Positions 51,291 to 60,598 of a DNA stretch of 64,000 nt are shown here, one piece after another. Positions within the stretch are counted from its first letter, which is position 1. Each line of letters begins with the position of its first letter. This DNA is from Winogradskyella sp. (GTDB taxonomy: Bacteria; Bacteroidota; Bacteroidia; Flavobacteriales; Flavobacteriaceae): NCBI RefSeq assembly GCF_028282165.1, contig NZ_JANQIM010000034.1, positions 80,137-144,136 on the forward strand, read 5' to 3'. Both the position numbers and the translations under genes were made by a program. The notes below the pieces were generated by a model, which did not search any database, was not told the DNA's origin, and was given only the letters and a program-made list of their open reading frames with translations.

Positions 51291-53835
51291 TATAAGTCAA
51301 TCAAAATCCTTTGCAACCTTTATAATTACTTTACTACTATTCGTAATTTCTTTTAGTAGTAATGGACAGAGTAATGCTGGCAACACTTATTTAATTAAAG
51401 AAATTACCGTTACGGGAAATACCAACTTTAGCCCGCAAACGATTATAGCATATTCTAAGCTTCGAAAAAATGAAGAAATGCAAGTTGGTGGTGAAAAAAT
51501 CGCCAATGCTGTTAAAACACTTTGGAAATCCAATCTTTTCAGTAGTATAGATATTTTTATCACAAATATTGATGGCAATACCGCCGACTTAGAGATTAAC
51601 CTTATAGATCTCCCAGAACTTAAGGACGTTACTATTCTAGGTGTCAAAAAAGGTAAAAAAGATGAGATAATTAGCGAAAATAAGTTGCAACCTGGACAAA
51701 AAGTCACCGAAAACCTTATTGCTACAACCAGAAACTATCTCACAAATAAATACAAGAAAAAAGGGTTTTTAAACACTAAAGTAGCCATATCTACCTCAAA
51801 AGTTATCGATTCCATGGAAAAAGAGCGTGTAAATATGCTCGTTAAAATTGATAAGGGTGAAAAAGTAAAGATCAAAAAAATAAACTTTATTGGTAATGAA
51901 AAACTAAAGAGCAAAAAGCTTCGAAAAGCAATGAAAAACACGAAGCAAAAAAACCCAATTCGAATTTTTAAACGCTCAAAATATATCGAAGAAGACTACA
52001 GCGAAGATCTGGTAAGTGTTATAGATAAGTATAAAGAAAATGGATATCGTGATGCTAGAATTATATCAGACTCCATAATCTACAACAACGACAAAACGAT
52101 AAGCTTAGATATTAAGGTTGAAGAAGGCGAAAAGTACACTTTTGGTAAAATTGATTTTGTAGGAAATACGATTTATTCAGATAGGCAGTTGGCCATTTTT
52201 CTAGGCATTAAAGAAGGAGACACTTATAATGGTGTAGAACTTAGGGAACGTATCGATGACCCAAATGATCCCGACGCGTCTAGTTTAACAAATGCCTATC
52301 AGAATACAGGATATCTATTCTCAACAATTAACCCTGTTGAAGTAAGTGCAGAAGGAAATGTAATTGACATGGAAATACGCATTTCGGAAGGAAAACCTGC
52401 TTATTTTAATAATGTAACGGTAGTAGGTAATGATGTTACTAATGACCATGTTATATATAGAGAGATAAGAACTCGACCTGGAGAATTATACAGTAAATCG
52501 CAGATTATTAGAACACTACGTGAATTAGGTCAGCTTGGTTTTTTTGATGCACAACAACTTGTCCCTAATATTAAAAATCCTAATCCTGTAGACGGTACTC
52601 TGGATATAGAATATGAAGTTGTTGAGCAAGGATCGAGTCAGATTCAACTACAAGGAGGTTATGGAGGTGGAGGATTTATTGGCACCTTAGGGTTGTCATT
52701 TAACAACTTTGCCATAAAGGATATCCTTAAAAAAGAAGCCTATAAGCCTGTCCCAAGAGGTGACGGACAAAGTCTTGCTTTGAGGCTTCAAGCTAGTCAG
52801 TTTTTTCAAACCTATAGCTTTTCGTTTAGTGAACCGTGGTTAGGTGGCAAAAAACCTTTTCAACTATCTACTTCTATATCATATTCTAGACAATTTTTGT
52901 TCAACCCTCAAACTCGAAGAGCAGATAGAGATCGAAGATTTAATATCCTAGGTTTAACTGTAGGCGTTTCCACTAGGCTAAATAAACCAGATGATTTTTT
53001 CTTGCTTTCGCAAGCACTAAGTTACCAGAACTATGATCTAAAAAATTACAATACAGGATTGTTTACATTTGGAGATGGATCGGCAAACAATCTATCGTAC
53101 ACAATAGGTTTAAGTAGAAATAACCTTTATACAGATCCTATTTTCCCTACGGGTGGATCTAATTTTACGGTTTCTGCTAAATTTTCTTTTCCATACTCTT
53201 TAGTTAATGGTGTAGATTATAAAGCTCTTAGAGAAGAAAGAGATCAATTAGACCCTACAGACCCAGATGATTTTGCACGTATAGGAGAAATTGACCAAGA
53301 ACGTTTCGAATGGCTTGAATTTTACAAAATAAAGTTTAAGGCAGATTGGTTTACAGAACTTACCAAGAAGTTAGTCCTAAGACCTAGTGTGGAGTTTGGC
53401 TTCTTAGGCGCATATAATAATGATAGAGGGGTTATTCCTTTTGAACGTTTCTTTGTCGGTGGCGATGGTCTAGGAAACTTTGCACTCGACGGAAGAGAAA
53501 TTATACAACTTAGAGGTTATCCAAACCAATCGTTATCCTCCCAAGATGGTGGCTCCATATACAATAAGTTTTCTCTTGAGTTACGCTACCCTATAACCTT
53601 GGGCGCCCAAGCAAAAATATATGGACTGTCCTTTTTAGAAGGAGGTCAATCAGTAAATAGTTTTAGAGATTTTAATCCTTTTGATCTGCAAAGATCTGCT
53701 GGATTTGGACTAAGAATATTTATGCCTGCCTTTGGTCTCTTGGGTATTGATTTTGGGCATGGATTCGATCCAATTCCTGGTGACATAGAAAAAAGCGGAT
53801 GGCAAACGCACTTCATAATTGGACAACAATTTTAA
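51262..53835 (+). CDS. bamA: Outer-membrane assembly factor BamA
   Basis: 857 residues. A signal peptide is followed by five POTRA domains (first one IKEITVTGNTNFSPQTI, ~43-430) and a 16-strand Omp85 barrel with the lid-loop motif QLRGYP near residue 755 and a C-terminal Phe (IIGQQF). It inserts beta-barrel proteins into the outer membrane. The frame is closed by a stop just upstream (~51232) and has no ATG before the signal peptide, so translation must start at the TTG at 51262, inside uppS, or at a nearby non-AUG codon. Confidence 0.93.
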   Translation: MEKQANNLLNISQSKSFATFIITLLLFVISFSSNGQSNAGNTYLIKEITVTGNTNFSPQTIIAYSKLRKNEEMQVGGEKIANAVKTLWKSNLFSSIDIFITNIDGNTADLEINLIDLPELKDVTILGVKKGKKDEIISENKLQPGQKVTENLIATTRNYLTNKYKKKGFLNTKVAISTSKVIDSMEKERVNMLVKIDKGEKVKIKKINFIGNEKLKSKKLRKAMKNTKQKNPIRIFKRSKYIEEDYSEDLVSVIDKYKENGYRDARIISDSIIYNNDKTISLDIKVEEGEKYTFGKIDFVGNTIYSDRQLAIFLGIKEGDTYNGVELRERIDDPNDPDASSLTNAYQNTGYLFSTINPVEVSAEGNVIDMEIRISEGKPAYFNNVTVVGNDVTNDHVIYREIRTRPGELYSKSQIIRTLRELGQLGFFDAQQLVPNIKNPNPVDGTLDIEYEVVEQGSSQIQLQGGYGGGGFIGTLGLSFNNFAIKDILKKEAYKPVPRGDGQSLALRLQASQFFQTYSFSFSEPWLGGKKPFQLSTSISYSRQFLFNPQTRRADRDRRFNILGLTVGVSTRLNKPDDFFLLSQALSYQNYDLKNYNTGLFTFGDGSANNLSYTIGLSRNNLYTDPIFPTGGSNFTVSAKFSFPYSLVNGVDYKALREERDQLDPTDPDDFARIGEIDQERFEWLEFYKIKFKADWFTELTKKLVLRPSVEFGFLGAYNNDRGVIPFERFFVGGDGLGNFALDGREIIQLRGYPNQSLSSQDGGSIYNKFSLELRYPITLGAQAKIYGLSFLEGGQSVNSFRDFNPFDLQRSAGFGLRIFMPAFGLLGIDFGHGFDPIPGDIEKSGWQTHFIIGQQF

Positions 53836-53908
53836 GTTTGGCACGATATTTTCTAACTGTATATAAGTATTTCAACATGGTGTTAAAATTTTTAATCATT
53901 TATTTCGT

Positions 53909-53916
53909 TACATTTG
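53909..53916 (+). promoter_or_regulatory. -7 element upstream of the ompH pair
   Basis: TACATTTG matches TAnnTTTG. It gives the two OmpH genes their own promoter downstream of bamA. Confidence 0.45.
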
Positions 53917-53962
53917 AAGCCGAATAGCACTAAAAAACGAATAAACGTTTGGTTAACAAAAA

Positions 53963-55144
53963 ATGTCTCAAAACAAATATTTAATCATGATGAAATTTAA
54001 AGTTCTTTTTTTATTGACAACAATAGGTCTAATGAGCTTTAGTGTTAACGCACAACGTGGTGTCAGGATAGGTTATATCGATACTGAATATATTTTACAA
54101 AATGTATCAGAATATCAAGAAGCCTCAACACAGCTAGATAAGAAAGTTCAGCAATGGAAAACGGAAATAGAGAAGAAGCTTAATGTTATTGAGCAGAAAA
54201 AAAAAGAACTAGAAAATGAAAGTGTTCTTTTAACCAAGGAACTCTATGAAGAAAGAATGGAAGACATTTCCTTTGAGGAAGCTGAGATATTAGACTATCA
54301 ACAAAAGCGCTTTGGTCCAGAAGGAGATATGATTATTCAAAAACGCCAGTTGATAGAACCAGTTCAAGATCAAATTTTTGCAGCTGTACAACAAATAGCA
54401 GAGACCAAAAAATTCGATTTTGTCTTCGACAAATCCGCTGATGTGGTTATGCTATATTCCGCTGAGCGTTACGATATTAGCGAACAAGTCTTGAGAACAA
54501 TTACCCGAACATCACGTCGCAATCAAGCAAAAAGCAAAAAAGAACGAAAAGAATTAGAAAATGAAGAGGTTGTTCCTGTAGTAAGTGAAGAAAAAGACGA
54601 AAGACAAAAAGCTCTAGAAGAAAGAAAAGCAGCCAGAGAGGCAGAATTAGCAGCTAAACGTGCCGAGCGTGAAAAAGCATTGGAAGCAAGAAGAGCAAGG
54701 CAAGATTCTATAAGGGCTGCAAAGAAGCGTGAAGCTGATGCACGTCGCCAAAGGGTTATAGACGAACGTAACAAGAAAAAGTCTGAATCTGAAGAATCTG
54801 TACTTGAAGAGACTGAAACTGAAGAGACTGAAACACAGTCAGAATTGAAAGAAGATACTACTGAAAAGGCACAGACACAAAATGCAATAGAAGAAAAAGA
54901 TGCTTTGGAGACAGACAATACAGAAAACAAAGGCACTATAAAAAAGGATTCTACTACCGCAAAAAAGCCTTTAACAGCTGCAGAAATAAAAGCACAAGAC
55001 AGAGAAAGAAGAAGAAAGGCCTTAGAGGAAAGAAAAAAGAAAATACAGGAACAACGGAAAAAAGCACGCGAAGAACGCGAAAAACAATTAAAACGAAGAG
55101 ATTCTATAGCAAATGCTAAGAAAGAGGAGAGAGAAAACAATTAA
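53963..55144 (+). CDS. OmpH/Skp-family periplasmic chaperone with long charged C-terminal extension
   Basis: 393 residues. The translation start may be the ATG at 53987 or 53990 (MKFKVLFLLTTIGLMSFSVNAQ signal peptide). Residues ~30-180 form the Skp core (RIGYIDTEYILQNVSEYQEA, long coiled coil, FDFVFDKSADVVMLY). Residues ~185-393 are an unusual low-complexity Arg/Lys/Glu-rich extension (KALEERKAAREAELAAKRAE and an acidic EETETEETETQSE stretch), more than twice the normal Skp length. Skp holds unfolded outer-membrane proteins for BamA, which is encoded just upstream. Confidence 0.88.
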   Translation: MSQNKYLIMMKFKVLFLLTTIGLMSFSVNAQRGVRIGYIDTEYILQNVSEYQEASTQLDKKVQQWKTEIEKKLNVIEQKKKELENESVLLTKELYEERMEDISFEEAEILDYQQKRFGPEGDMIIQKRQLIEPVQDQIFAAVQQIAETKKFDFVFDKSADVVMLYSAERYDISEQVLRTITRTSRRNQAKSKKERKELENEEVVPVVSEEKDERQKALEERKAAREAELAAKRAEREKALEARRARQDSIRAAKKREADARRQRVIDERNKKKSESEESVLEETETEETETQSELKEDTTEKAQTQNAIEEKDALETDNTENKGTIKKDSTTAKKPLTAAEIKAQDRERRRKALEERKKKIQEQRKKAREEREKQLKRRDSIANAKKEERENN

Positions 55145-55176
55145 TAATTATAACACACAAATACAATTTAGAAAAA

Positions 55177-55725
55177 ATGAAATCAAAGATTCACGGACTC
55201 ACTAAAATAAATGGATTATACGTGAGTAAACATTTAAAATCGCTATTATTTGCAACAGCATTGTTTATAGGAGCAACAAGCTTTATGTCTGCTCAAAGTA
55301 AGATTGCACATATTAATACCCAAGAATTAATAAAGGCAATGCCAGAATATAAATCAGCACAAGCTGAAATAGAAAAACTTGGAAAAACTTATGAGGCTCA
55401 AATTCAGGATTCTTTAAAAGAGCTAGACAATAAGCTTAAGCAATACAATGCAGAAGCAGAAAGCCAAACTGAGGAAACCAATGTAGAACGTATGAAAGAA
55501 GTTGAGGGCATGAAACAAAGCCTAACACAATTTCAACAAAATGCACAACAAGATCTGCAAAAGAAAGAATTTGACCTTCTTAAGCCAATAACGGAAAAAG
55601 CAAAAGTTGCTATAGAAAAAGTTGCTGCGGCTCAAGGTTTTGATTATGTCCTAGAAGCTGGTGGATTAATTGTTGCCAAGGGTAAAGACCTTATGATAGA
55701 TGTCAAAGCCGAATTAGGAATCTAA
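55177..55725 (+). CDS. OmpH/Skp-family periplasmic chaperone
   Basis: 182 residues, standard Skp length. Signal peptide ends near SFMSAQ; the core starts IAHINTQELIKAMPEYKSAQ, then a Gln/Glu-rich coiled coil and the closing FDYVLEAGGLIVAKG strand. It lies 32 bp after the longer paralogue, so the two form a tandem pair under one promoter. A terminator follows. Confidence 0.93.
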   Translation: MKSKIHGLTKINGLYVSKHLKSLLFATALFIGATSFMSAQSKIAHINTQELIKAMPEYKSAQAEIEKLGKTYEAQIQDSLKELDNKLKQYNAEAESQTEETNVERMKEVEGMKQSLTQFQQNAQQDLQKKEFDLLKPITEKAKVAIEKVAAAQGFDYVLEAGGLIVAKGKDLMIDVKAELGI

Positions 55726-55750
55726 AAAAACTAATTAAACATAAACACAT

Positions 55751-55782
55751 AAAAGTCGCTCATTCGCAGCGACTTTTTATTT
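55751..55782 (+). terminator. Terminator of the ompH pair
   Basis: Perfect 10-bp stem (aaaagtcgct, loop cattcgc, agcgactttt) with a T run. Confidence 0.85.
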
Positions 55783-55793
55783 TTGTGGTAATT

Positions 55794-56573
55794 ATGAGTA
55801 AGCAACCTATCGGCATATTTGATTCTGGAATTGGTGGTACATCTATCTTCAAAGAGATTAATGCATTACTACCAAATGAGAATTGTATCTATTTGGCTGA
55901 TAGTATTAATGCGCCTTATGGAAACAAATCATCTTTCGATATTCTTCGATTAAGCATTAAGAACACAGAACTATTACTCAGTAAAGGTTGTAAGCTTATA
56001 GTAGTAGCCTGCAATACAGCAACAACTAATGCCATATCTTACCTGAGAGCCAACTATAAAATTCCCTTTATTGGTATAGAACCTGCTATAAAGCCAGCTG
56101 CTTTAAACACTAAAACAAAGACAGTTGGTATATTAGCCACCAAAGGCACACTAAGTAGCCAATTATTTCACAAGACTTCAGATTTGTACGCTAGAGGCAT
56201 TAAAGTTGTAGAACAAGTTGGTGAAGGTATTGTTCCTTTAATAGAATCTGGCAAATTACAGTCTAATGAAATGAAAGAGTTACTGGCTGTTTATTTAGAG
56301 CCTATGCTAAAAGAAAATATCGATTATTTAGTTCTTGGCTGTACGCATTACCCTTACCTAATACCTATGCTTACACAGATGCTTCCAGAACACGTTAGCA
56401 TAATCGATTCTGGTTTAGCCGTGGCAAAACAGACTAAAGCAATCCTGTTACAACATAATTTATTAAATAAAAATACACAGCCTCCGTCAATTAAATTGTT
56501 CACTAACGGAAACCTTGATATCTTGAATGCAATAATAAATAGTGAATTTGAAACCTCCTATTTAGATTTTTAG
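55794..56573 (+). CDS. murI: Glutamate racemase
   Basis: About 259 residues from the ATG at 55794 (MSKQPIGIFDSGIGG); a GTG three codons earlier is at the foot of the terminator and less likely. The catalytic cysteines lie in VVACNTATTNA and LVLGCTHYPYL, with the IFDSGIGG substrate loop. It supplies D-glutamate for peptidoglycan. Confidence 0.95.
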   Translation: MSKQPIGIFDSGIGGTSIFKEINALLPNENCIYLADSINAPYGNKSSFDILRLSIKNTELLLSKGCKLIVVACNTATTNAISYLRANYKIPFIGIEPAIKPAALNTKTKTVGILATKGTLSSQLFHKTSDLYARGIKVVEQVGEGIVPLIESGKLQSNEMKELLAVYLEPMLKENIDYLVLGCTHYPYLIPMLTQMLPEHVSIIDSGLAVAKQTKAILLQHNLLNKNTQPPSIKLFTNGNLDILNAIINSEFETSYLDF

Positions 56574-56606
56574 TAAGGTTTGTATTTTAAGAGGTACTAA
56601 TAAACC

Positions 56607-56954
56607 ATGACTATGATTTTTGTTTATAATGCCAACTCAGGCAGAGTCAATGCGCTTCTTGACGCAGGACACAAATTATTAAGCCCATCGACTTACCCTT
56701 GCAGTTTATGTGCCTTAACCCATAATACCTTTACCGAAAACAAAATTTGGAATACCTTCAGAAACGAAAGTGACATAGACATGATGTTCTATCATAAAGA
56801 TGAATTTGAAAGTCATTTTCCTAACGCCAATATAGTTTATCCAATTGTACTAAAGCTAGAAAACAAGTTGCTTTCAACAGTTTTAAATAATGAAGCTTTG
56901 GATAAAATATCAAACATAGAACACTTAATAAGCCGACTCAAAGCTATTCTTTAA
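56607..56954 (+). CDS. Unknown small protein with a CxxC pair
   Basis: 115 residues, not assigned to a function. It has an N-terminal FVYNANSGRVNALLDAGHKL block and then PSTYPCSLCALTHNTF, whose Cys pair might bind metal or act in redox. It has no signal peptide or membrane segment. It is co-directional with murI (33-bp gap) and convergent with the carbonic anhydrase gene, overlapping by 11 bp. Confidence 0.65.
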   Translation: MTMIFVYNANSGRVNALLDAGHKLLSPSTYPCSLCALTHNTFTENKIWNTFRNESDIDMMFYHKDEFESHFPNANIVYPIVLKLENKLLSTVLNNEALDKISNIEHLISRLKAIL

Positions 56955-57459
56955 ACCAACCTGAATACTTCACATAATTATTAGCAATCCTATTGATTTC
57001 ACCTGAGATTAATTCTGCACTTATATCCTTGACTTTTTTAGCCGGCACACCTGCGTAAATACTACCAGATTCTACATGTGTCCCCTTAGTGACCACAGCA
57101 CCTGCTGCAATAATGCTGTTACTCTCTACTATACAATCGTCCATTATAATGCTTCCCATACCTATGAGCACATCATCGTGAATGGTACAACCATGTACAA
57201 TAGCATTATGACCAATGGATACATTGTTACCAATGGTTGTTGGTGATTTTTGATACGTGGCATGGATTACGGCACCATCTTGCACATTCACCTTATCACC
57301 CATCTTAATAAAGTGAACGTCTCCTCTAACCACGGCATTGAACCAGATACTGCAATGATTCCCCATGGTAACTTCACCAACTATGGTGGCATTATCAGCT
57401 ACAAAACAATTTTTTGGAATTTGAGGATAAATTCCTCTTACTGGTTTTATTATTGGCAT
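56944..57459 (-). CDS. Gamma-class carbonic anhydrase-family protein
   Basis: 171 residues of left-handed beta-helix hexapeptide repeats (SIWFNAVVRGDVHFIKMG, VSIGHNAIVHGCTIHDDV). The RGD of the Arg-Asp pair and metal-ligand His residues (VIHATYQ, SIGHNAIVHG) are visible, as in YrdA/PaaY/CaiE-like members. Zinc-dependent CO2 hydration is possible, although many members have other or no proven activity. Its start is 9 bp from the response regulator's end on the same strand. Confidence 0.87.
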   Translation of the reverse strand: MPIIKPVRGIYPQIPKNCFVADNATIVGEVTMGNHCSIWFNAVVRGDVHFIKMGDKVNVQDGAVIHATYQKSPTTIGNNVSIGHNAIVHGCTIHDDVLIGMGSIIMDDCIVESNSIIAAGAVVTKGTHVESGSIYAGVPAKKVKDISAELISGEINRIANNYVKYSGWFKE

Positions 57460-57468
57460 AGTAATTTT

Positions 57469-58203
57469 TTATTTAAAATAAGATAACAAGTCCGCTTTTT
57501 TTGAGGCTGAAACCATAATTTCCTTTCCATTGCTCAAAACCACACTTCCGCCTTTTCCTTTTATATATTTCACCACTTCATTAACATTTACCAAATAACT
57601 CTTATGGACTCGAGCAAAATTAGCATCTTTAAGACTTTCTTCTATGTATTTTAGAGTTTTACTCACCAATTTCTTTTTGTTATTGTTAAGATAGATTTCT
57701 GTGTAATTATCATCTGCCTTGCAATACATAATATCTGCTGTATTCAAAATTTCGAATCCGTCTTGCTGTGGAATGGTAATTTTTCCATTAACAGTATTTG
57801 TTTTGGGCACCAATACCTGATCCTGTAAGGCTTCTTCTTTGGCCTTAATTTCAGTAACATAATCCACCGCTTTAATCAACTCATCTATAGAAATAGGTTT
57901 CATTAAATAATATGAAGCATGAGCATTTAACGCTTCAATGGCATAATGGTTATATGCGGTGACAAATATAGTTTCAAAATTAATATTACCTACTTTATCC
58001 AACAAATCAAAAGCATTGCCATATGGCATTTCTACATCCAGAAATACCACATCCAACACATTGTTCCTAATCAACTCCAATGCTTCTTCAACATTGGCCG
58101 CTTCGCCAACAATGTTTATATTTGGACAGTATTTTGTGAGATAGTTTCGTAAAATATCCCTACTTGTCTCTTCGTCTTCTACCAATATGGCTTCTAATTT
58201 CAT
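57469..58203 (-). CDS. LytTR-type response regulator
   Basis: 244 residues. Receiver domain with the acidic pocket at E9-D10-E11 and phospho-acceptor D56 (VVFLDVEMPYG), Thr/Ala and Lys (YYLMKPIS) conserved. The C-terminal LytTR DNA-binding domain (~140-244) has FARVHKSYLVNVNEVV. It follows its kinase gene directly (1-bp gap), which makes it the cognate partner. Confidence 0.93.
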   Translation of the reverse strand: MKLEAILVEDEETSRDILRNYLTKYCPNINIVGEAANVEEALELIRNNVLDVVFLDVEMPYGNAFDLLDKVGNINFETIFVTAYNHYAIEALNAHASYYLMKPISIDELIKAVDYVTEIKAKEEALQDQVLVPKTNTVNGKITIPQQDGFEILNTADIMYCKADDNYTEIYLNNNKKKLVSKTLKYIEESLKDANFARVHKSYLVNVNEVVKYIKGKGGSVVLSNGKEIMVSASKKADLLSYFK

Positions 58204-58204
58204 G

Positions 58205-60382
58205 TCAATCTTTTTTTAATGTTACGACAACTTTAGTTCCTACATCTTCTTCGAGTTCTAGATAATCTTCGATGCTTACGTCGACCTTATCTTTATACAT
58301 CTCGTTTAAAATAGCAACACGTTCCTTTATATTATTCATACCCTTTGAATTCTGCTTCTTTTGATTAGCAGTTTTCAACGCCTTAGAACGCTTTCTACCA
58401 ATACCATCGTCGGTTATGGTTATTGTGATTTCGCTTTTGGATTTAGATTTTACAGTAATGCTCAAATGCCCCTTTTCTTCCTTATAACGTAACCCGTGCC
58501 AAACCGCATTTTCTATATAGGGTTGTAATAACATAGGTGGGATTAGAAACTCATCTACATTGATCTTCTCATCTACATTTATAGAATACTCAAACTTATC
58601 TTGAAACCTAAAATGTTCTAGCTTTGTGTATAAGGACAATAATTCAATCTCTTTTTTTAATGGAATAAAATCCTCTTCGCTATTCTCTAGTACGGAACGC
58701 ATTAAATATGAAAAATCCGATAAATACTTATTCGCAGTACGCTCATCGTTGGTGGCAATGAAACTATTTACGGAATTAAGTGCATTAAATATAAAATGGG
58801 GATTCATTTGGCTACGCAACGATTTTAATGCCAGTAGATTATTGGCTAAACGTTGTTGTCTAATATACTTAAACATAAAAAATCCAGTGATAAGAAATAA
58901 TACTAATCCACCTATGAGTGAATAAATAATGATCTGTTGTCCTCTATTGCGTTCTTGGGTCAACTCGTACTTGCTTCGAGAGAGTTCTCTATCACTTTCT
59001 AGAGAGGTAATTCTATTTTGTTGTTCCGCTAAATTCCTGCTAAATCGTGCCGCTTGGGATATTTCTTGTTCCTTTTGTATATACAGTTCATCTACTATAT
59101 TTTCGTAATTCTCAATCATGGCCAAGCCTTCCTCTGTATCACCTTTCTTAATGAGCGCTTCTGATAACTTTCTTGTGGCATCTTTGCCCACAACGAGATC
59201 TCCTTTTTTATCGGCTTCTTCAATACTTCTCTCAAAGGATGGAATGGCATTATCGAGATCATTATTTAGTAGATAGGCATTCCCTAGTTTATAGGTCTGT
59301 TTCTGCAATGAAATTGGACTTTCGTTAGGTATTACGGAGTCTTTTTCAATATCTTCAATGCTTTCTATTGCTTGTTTCCTCAACTCTATTTCACTATCAT
59401 AATCCTCTATAGTACTATTAAATTCTGCAACTTTAATTTGTTCTTCTATCGCTCGTTTCTTATTCTCCTTTTCTGCTAAATTCAGTGAATTATTATAGTA
59501 GCCCCTAGCTTTGTTTTTTTCTCCTTTTACATTATAAGCTTCGGCTATTTTTGAATTTAAATCAGTAATTTTTGGTGTAATCAAGTGTTTAGTAGCCACT
59601 TCCAATCCTTTTTGATAATTACTTACTGATGCCGTATAGTTTTTAACTTTGAGATGTGCATCACCTAATCCTTCAAAGAATACTGTTTTCTGATAATTAG
59701 ACAATGTATTTTCATCAATCTCACCATAGATCTCAAGACTTTTCTCATTATCATCATTCTTCAAATACGCATTTGCAAGTTTTAACTTGGCTGAATTTGT
59801 GCCATAATTCTGCAAACTAATTTTGTAGGCCGAAATAGCCAAATCATATTGTTTCCAGAAAATATAAATATCACCCAACAACTCATGAGCTTCTGCGCTT
59901 TGCTCCGGCGATATATTAATATCTAGGGCATCACCAACAAATTTTATACTTCTCTCCGCATCTTTCTTTAAGTAAGCATCGGCGGAATCGATCATTTGAT
60001 TAAATTGATCTGTGGTAGTATTTCTTTTCGAACTTCTCGCTTGACGAATACTCTCTTCTATGACTTCAATAGATATGCGCTCATCACTTCTTATAGTATA
60101 AAAAATGGTTTCAAAATCTTTATGCCTAATGGTAAGTTTATCTCCTACTTTAGCCCTAACAACAAACTTCCCAAAAACATCAGTACGCGTGTATCTGCCA
60201 TCGTTAATTTGTATGCTCACATTATCTATTGGCTCTCCTGAACCTTTTATATAAACTGATCCTCTTACCGTAAATAGAGCTTCTTCACTACTTGTAGCGT
60301 TTCTGTTATCCTGTGCTAAAACAAAAAGATTTACGAAACAGAAAAATGACAATAAGCAATATGATCTAAGTTTTTTCAACAA
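58205..60382 (-). CDS. TPR-containing LytS-type sensor histidine kinase
   Basis: 725 residues. A signal peptide is followed by a carboxypeptidase-regulatory-like domain (~32-110, VRGSVYIKGSGEPIDNVSIQ), a periplasmic TPR array (~125-430) and a coiled coil. One membrane helix (IIIYSLIGGLVLFLITGFFM, ~480-500) leads to a His_kinase domain with H529 (QMNPHFIFNALNSVN) and an HATPase domain (ITDDGIGRKR). The TPRs probably sense a periplasmic protein or peptide. Output goes to the response regulator next door. Confidence 0.92.
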   Translation of the reverse strand: MLKKLRSYCLLSFFCFVNLFVLAQDNRNATSSEEALFTVRGSVYIKGSGEPIDNVSIQINDGRYTRTDVFGKFVVRAKVGDKLTIRHKDFETIFYTIRSDERISIEVIEESIRQARSSKRNTTTDQFNQMIDSADAYLKKDAERSIKFVGDALDINISPEQSAEAHELLGDIYIFWKQYDLAISAYKISLQNYGTNSAKLKLANAYLKNDDNEKSLEIYGEIDENTLSNYQKTVFFEGLGDAHLKVKNYTASVSNYQKGLEVATKHLITPKITDLNSKIAEAYNVKGEKNKARGYYNNSLNLAEKENKKRAIEEQIKVAEFNSTIEDYDSEIELRKQAIESIEDIEKDSVIPNESPISLQKQTYKLGNAYLLNNDLDNAIPSFERSIEEADKKGDLVVGKDATRKLSEALIKKGDTEEGLAMIENYENIVDELYIQKEQEISQAARFSRNLAEQQNRITSLESDRELSRSKYELTQERNRGQQIIIYSLIGGLVLFLITGFFMFKYIRQQRLANNLLALKSLRSQMNPHFIFNALNSVNSFIATNDERTANKYLSDFSYLMRSVLENSEEDFIPLKKEIELLSLYTKLEHFRFQDKFEYSINVDEKINVDEFLIPPMLLQPYIENAVWHGLRYKEEKGHLSITVKSKSKSEITITITDDGIGRKRSKALKTANQKKQNSKGMNNIKERVAILNEMYKDKVDVSIEDYLELEEDVGTKVVVTLKKD

Positions 60383-60598
60383 ATCTATTATTTAGTTGAA
60401 CTAAACTTACATACTTTATTTGATTTCAGAAAATGAACGAAAAGAATTTGAGGTTATATTACCCTTTAATTTCACCTGTTGGCTAAAACATGGTTTTTAC
60501 TTACTCATTGGTATTCACTGTTTACTCATTTTGAATTTTTATTGTTGTTTTTTCAACAGAGCTTTACCACATCGTTAATCAAAAAAACAAATTTAAAC

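Noticed and set aside
54523..55140. A 205-residue minus-strand frame, very rich in Ser and Phe
   Set aside because: It is the complement of the Arg/Lys/Glu-rich tail of the long OmpH; low complexity on one strand creates the open frame on the other.
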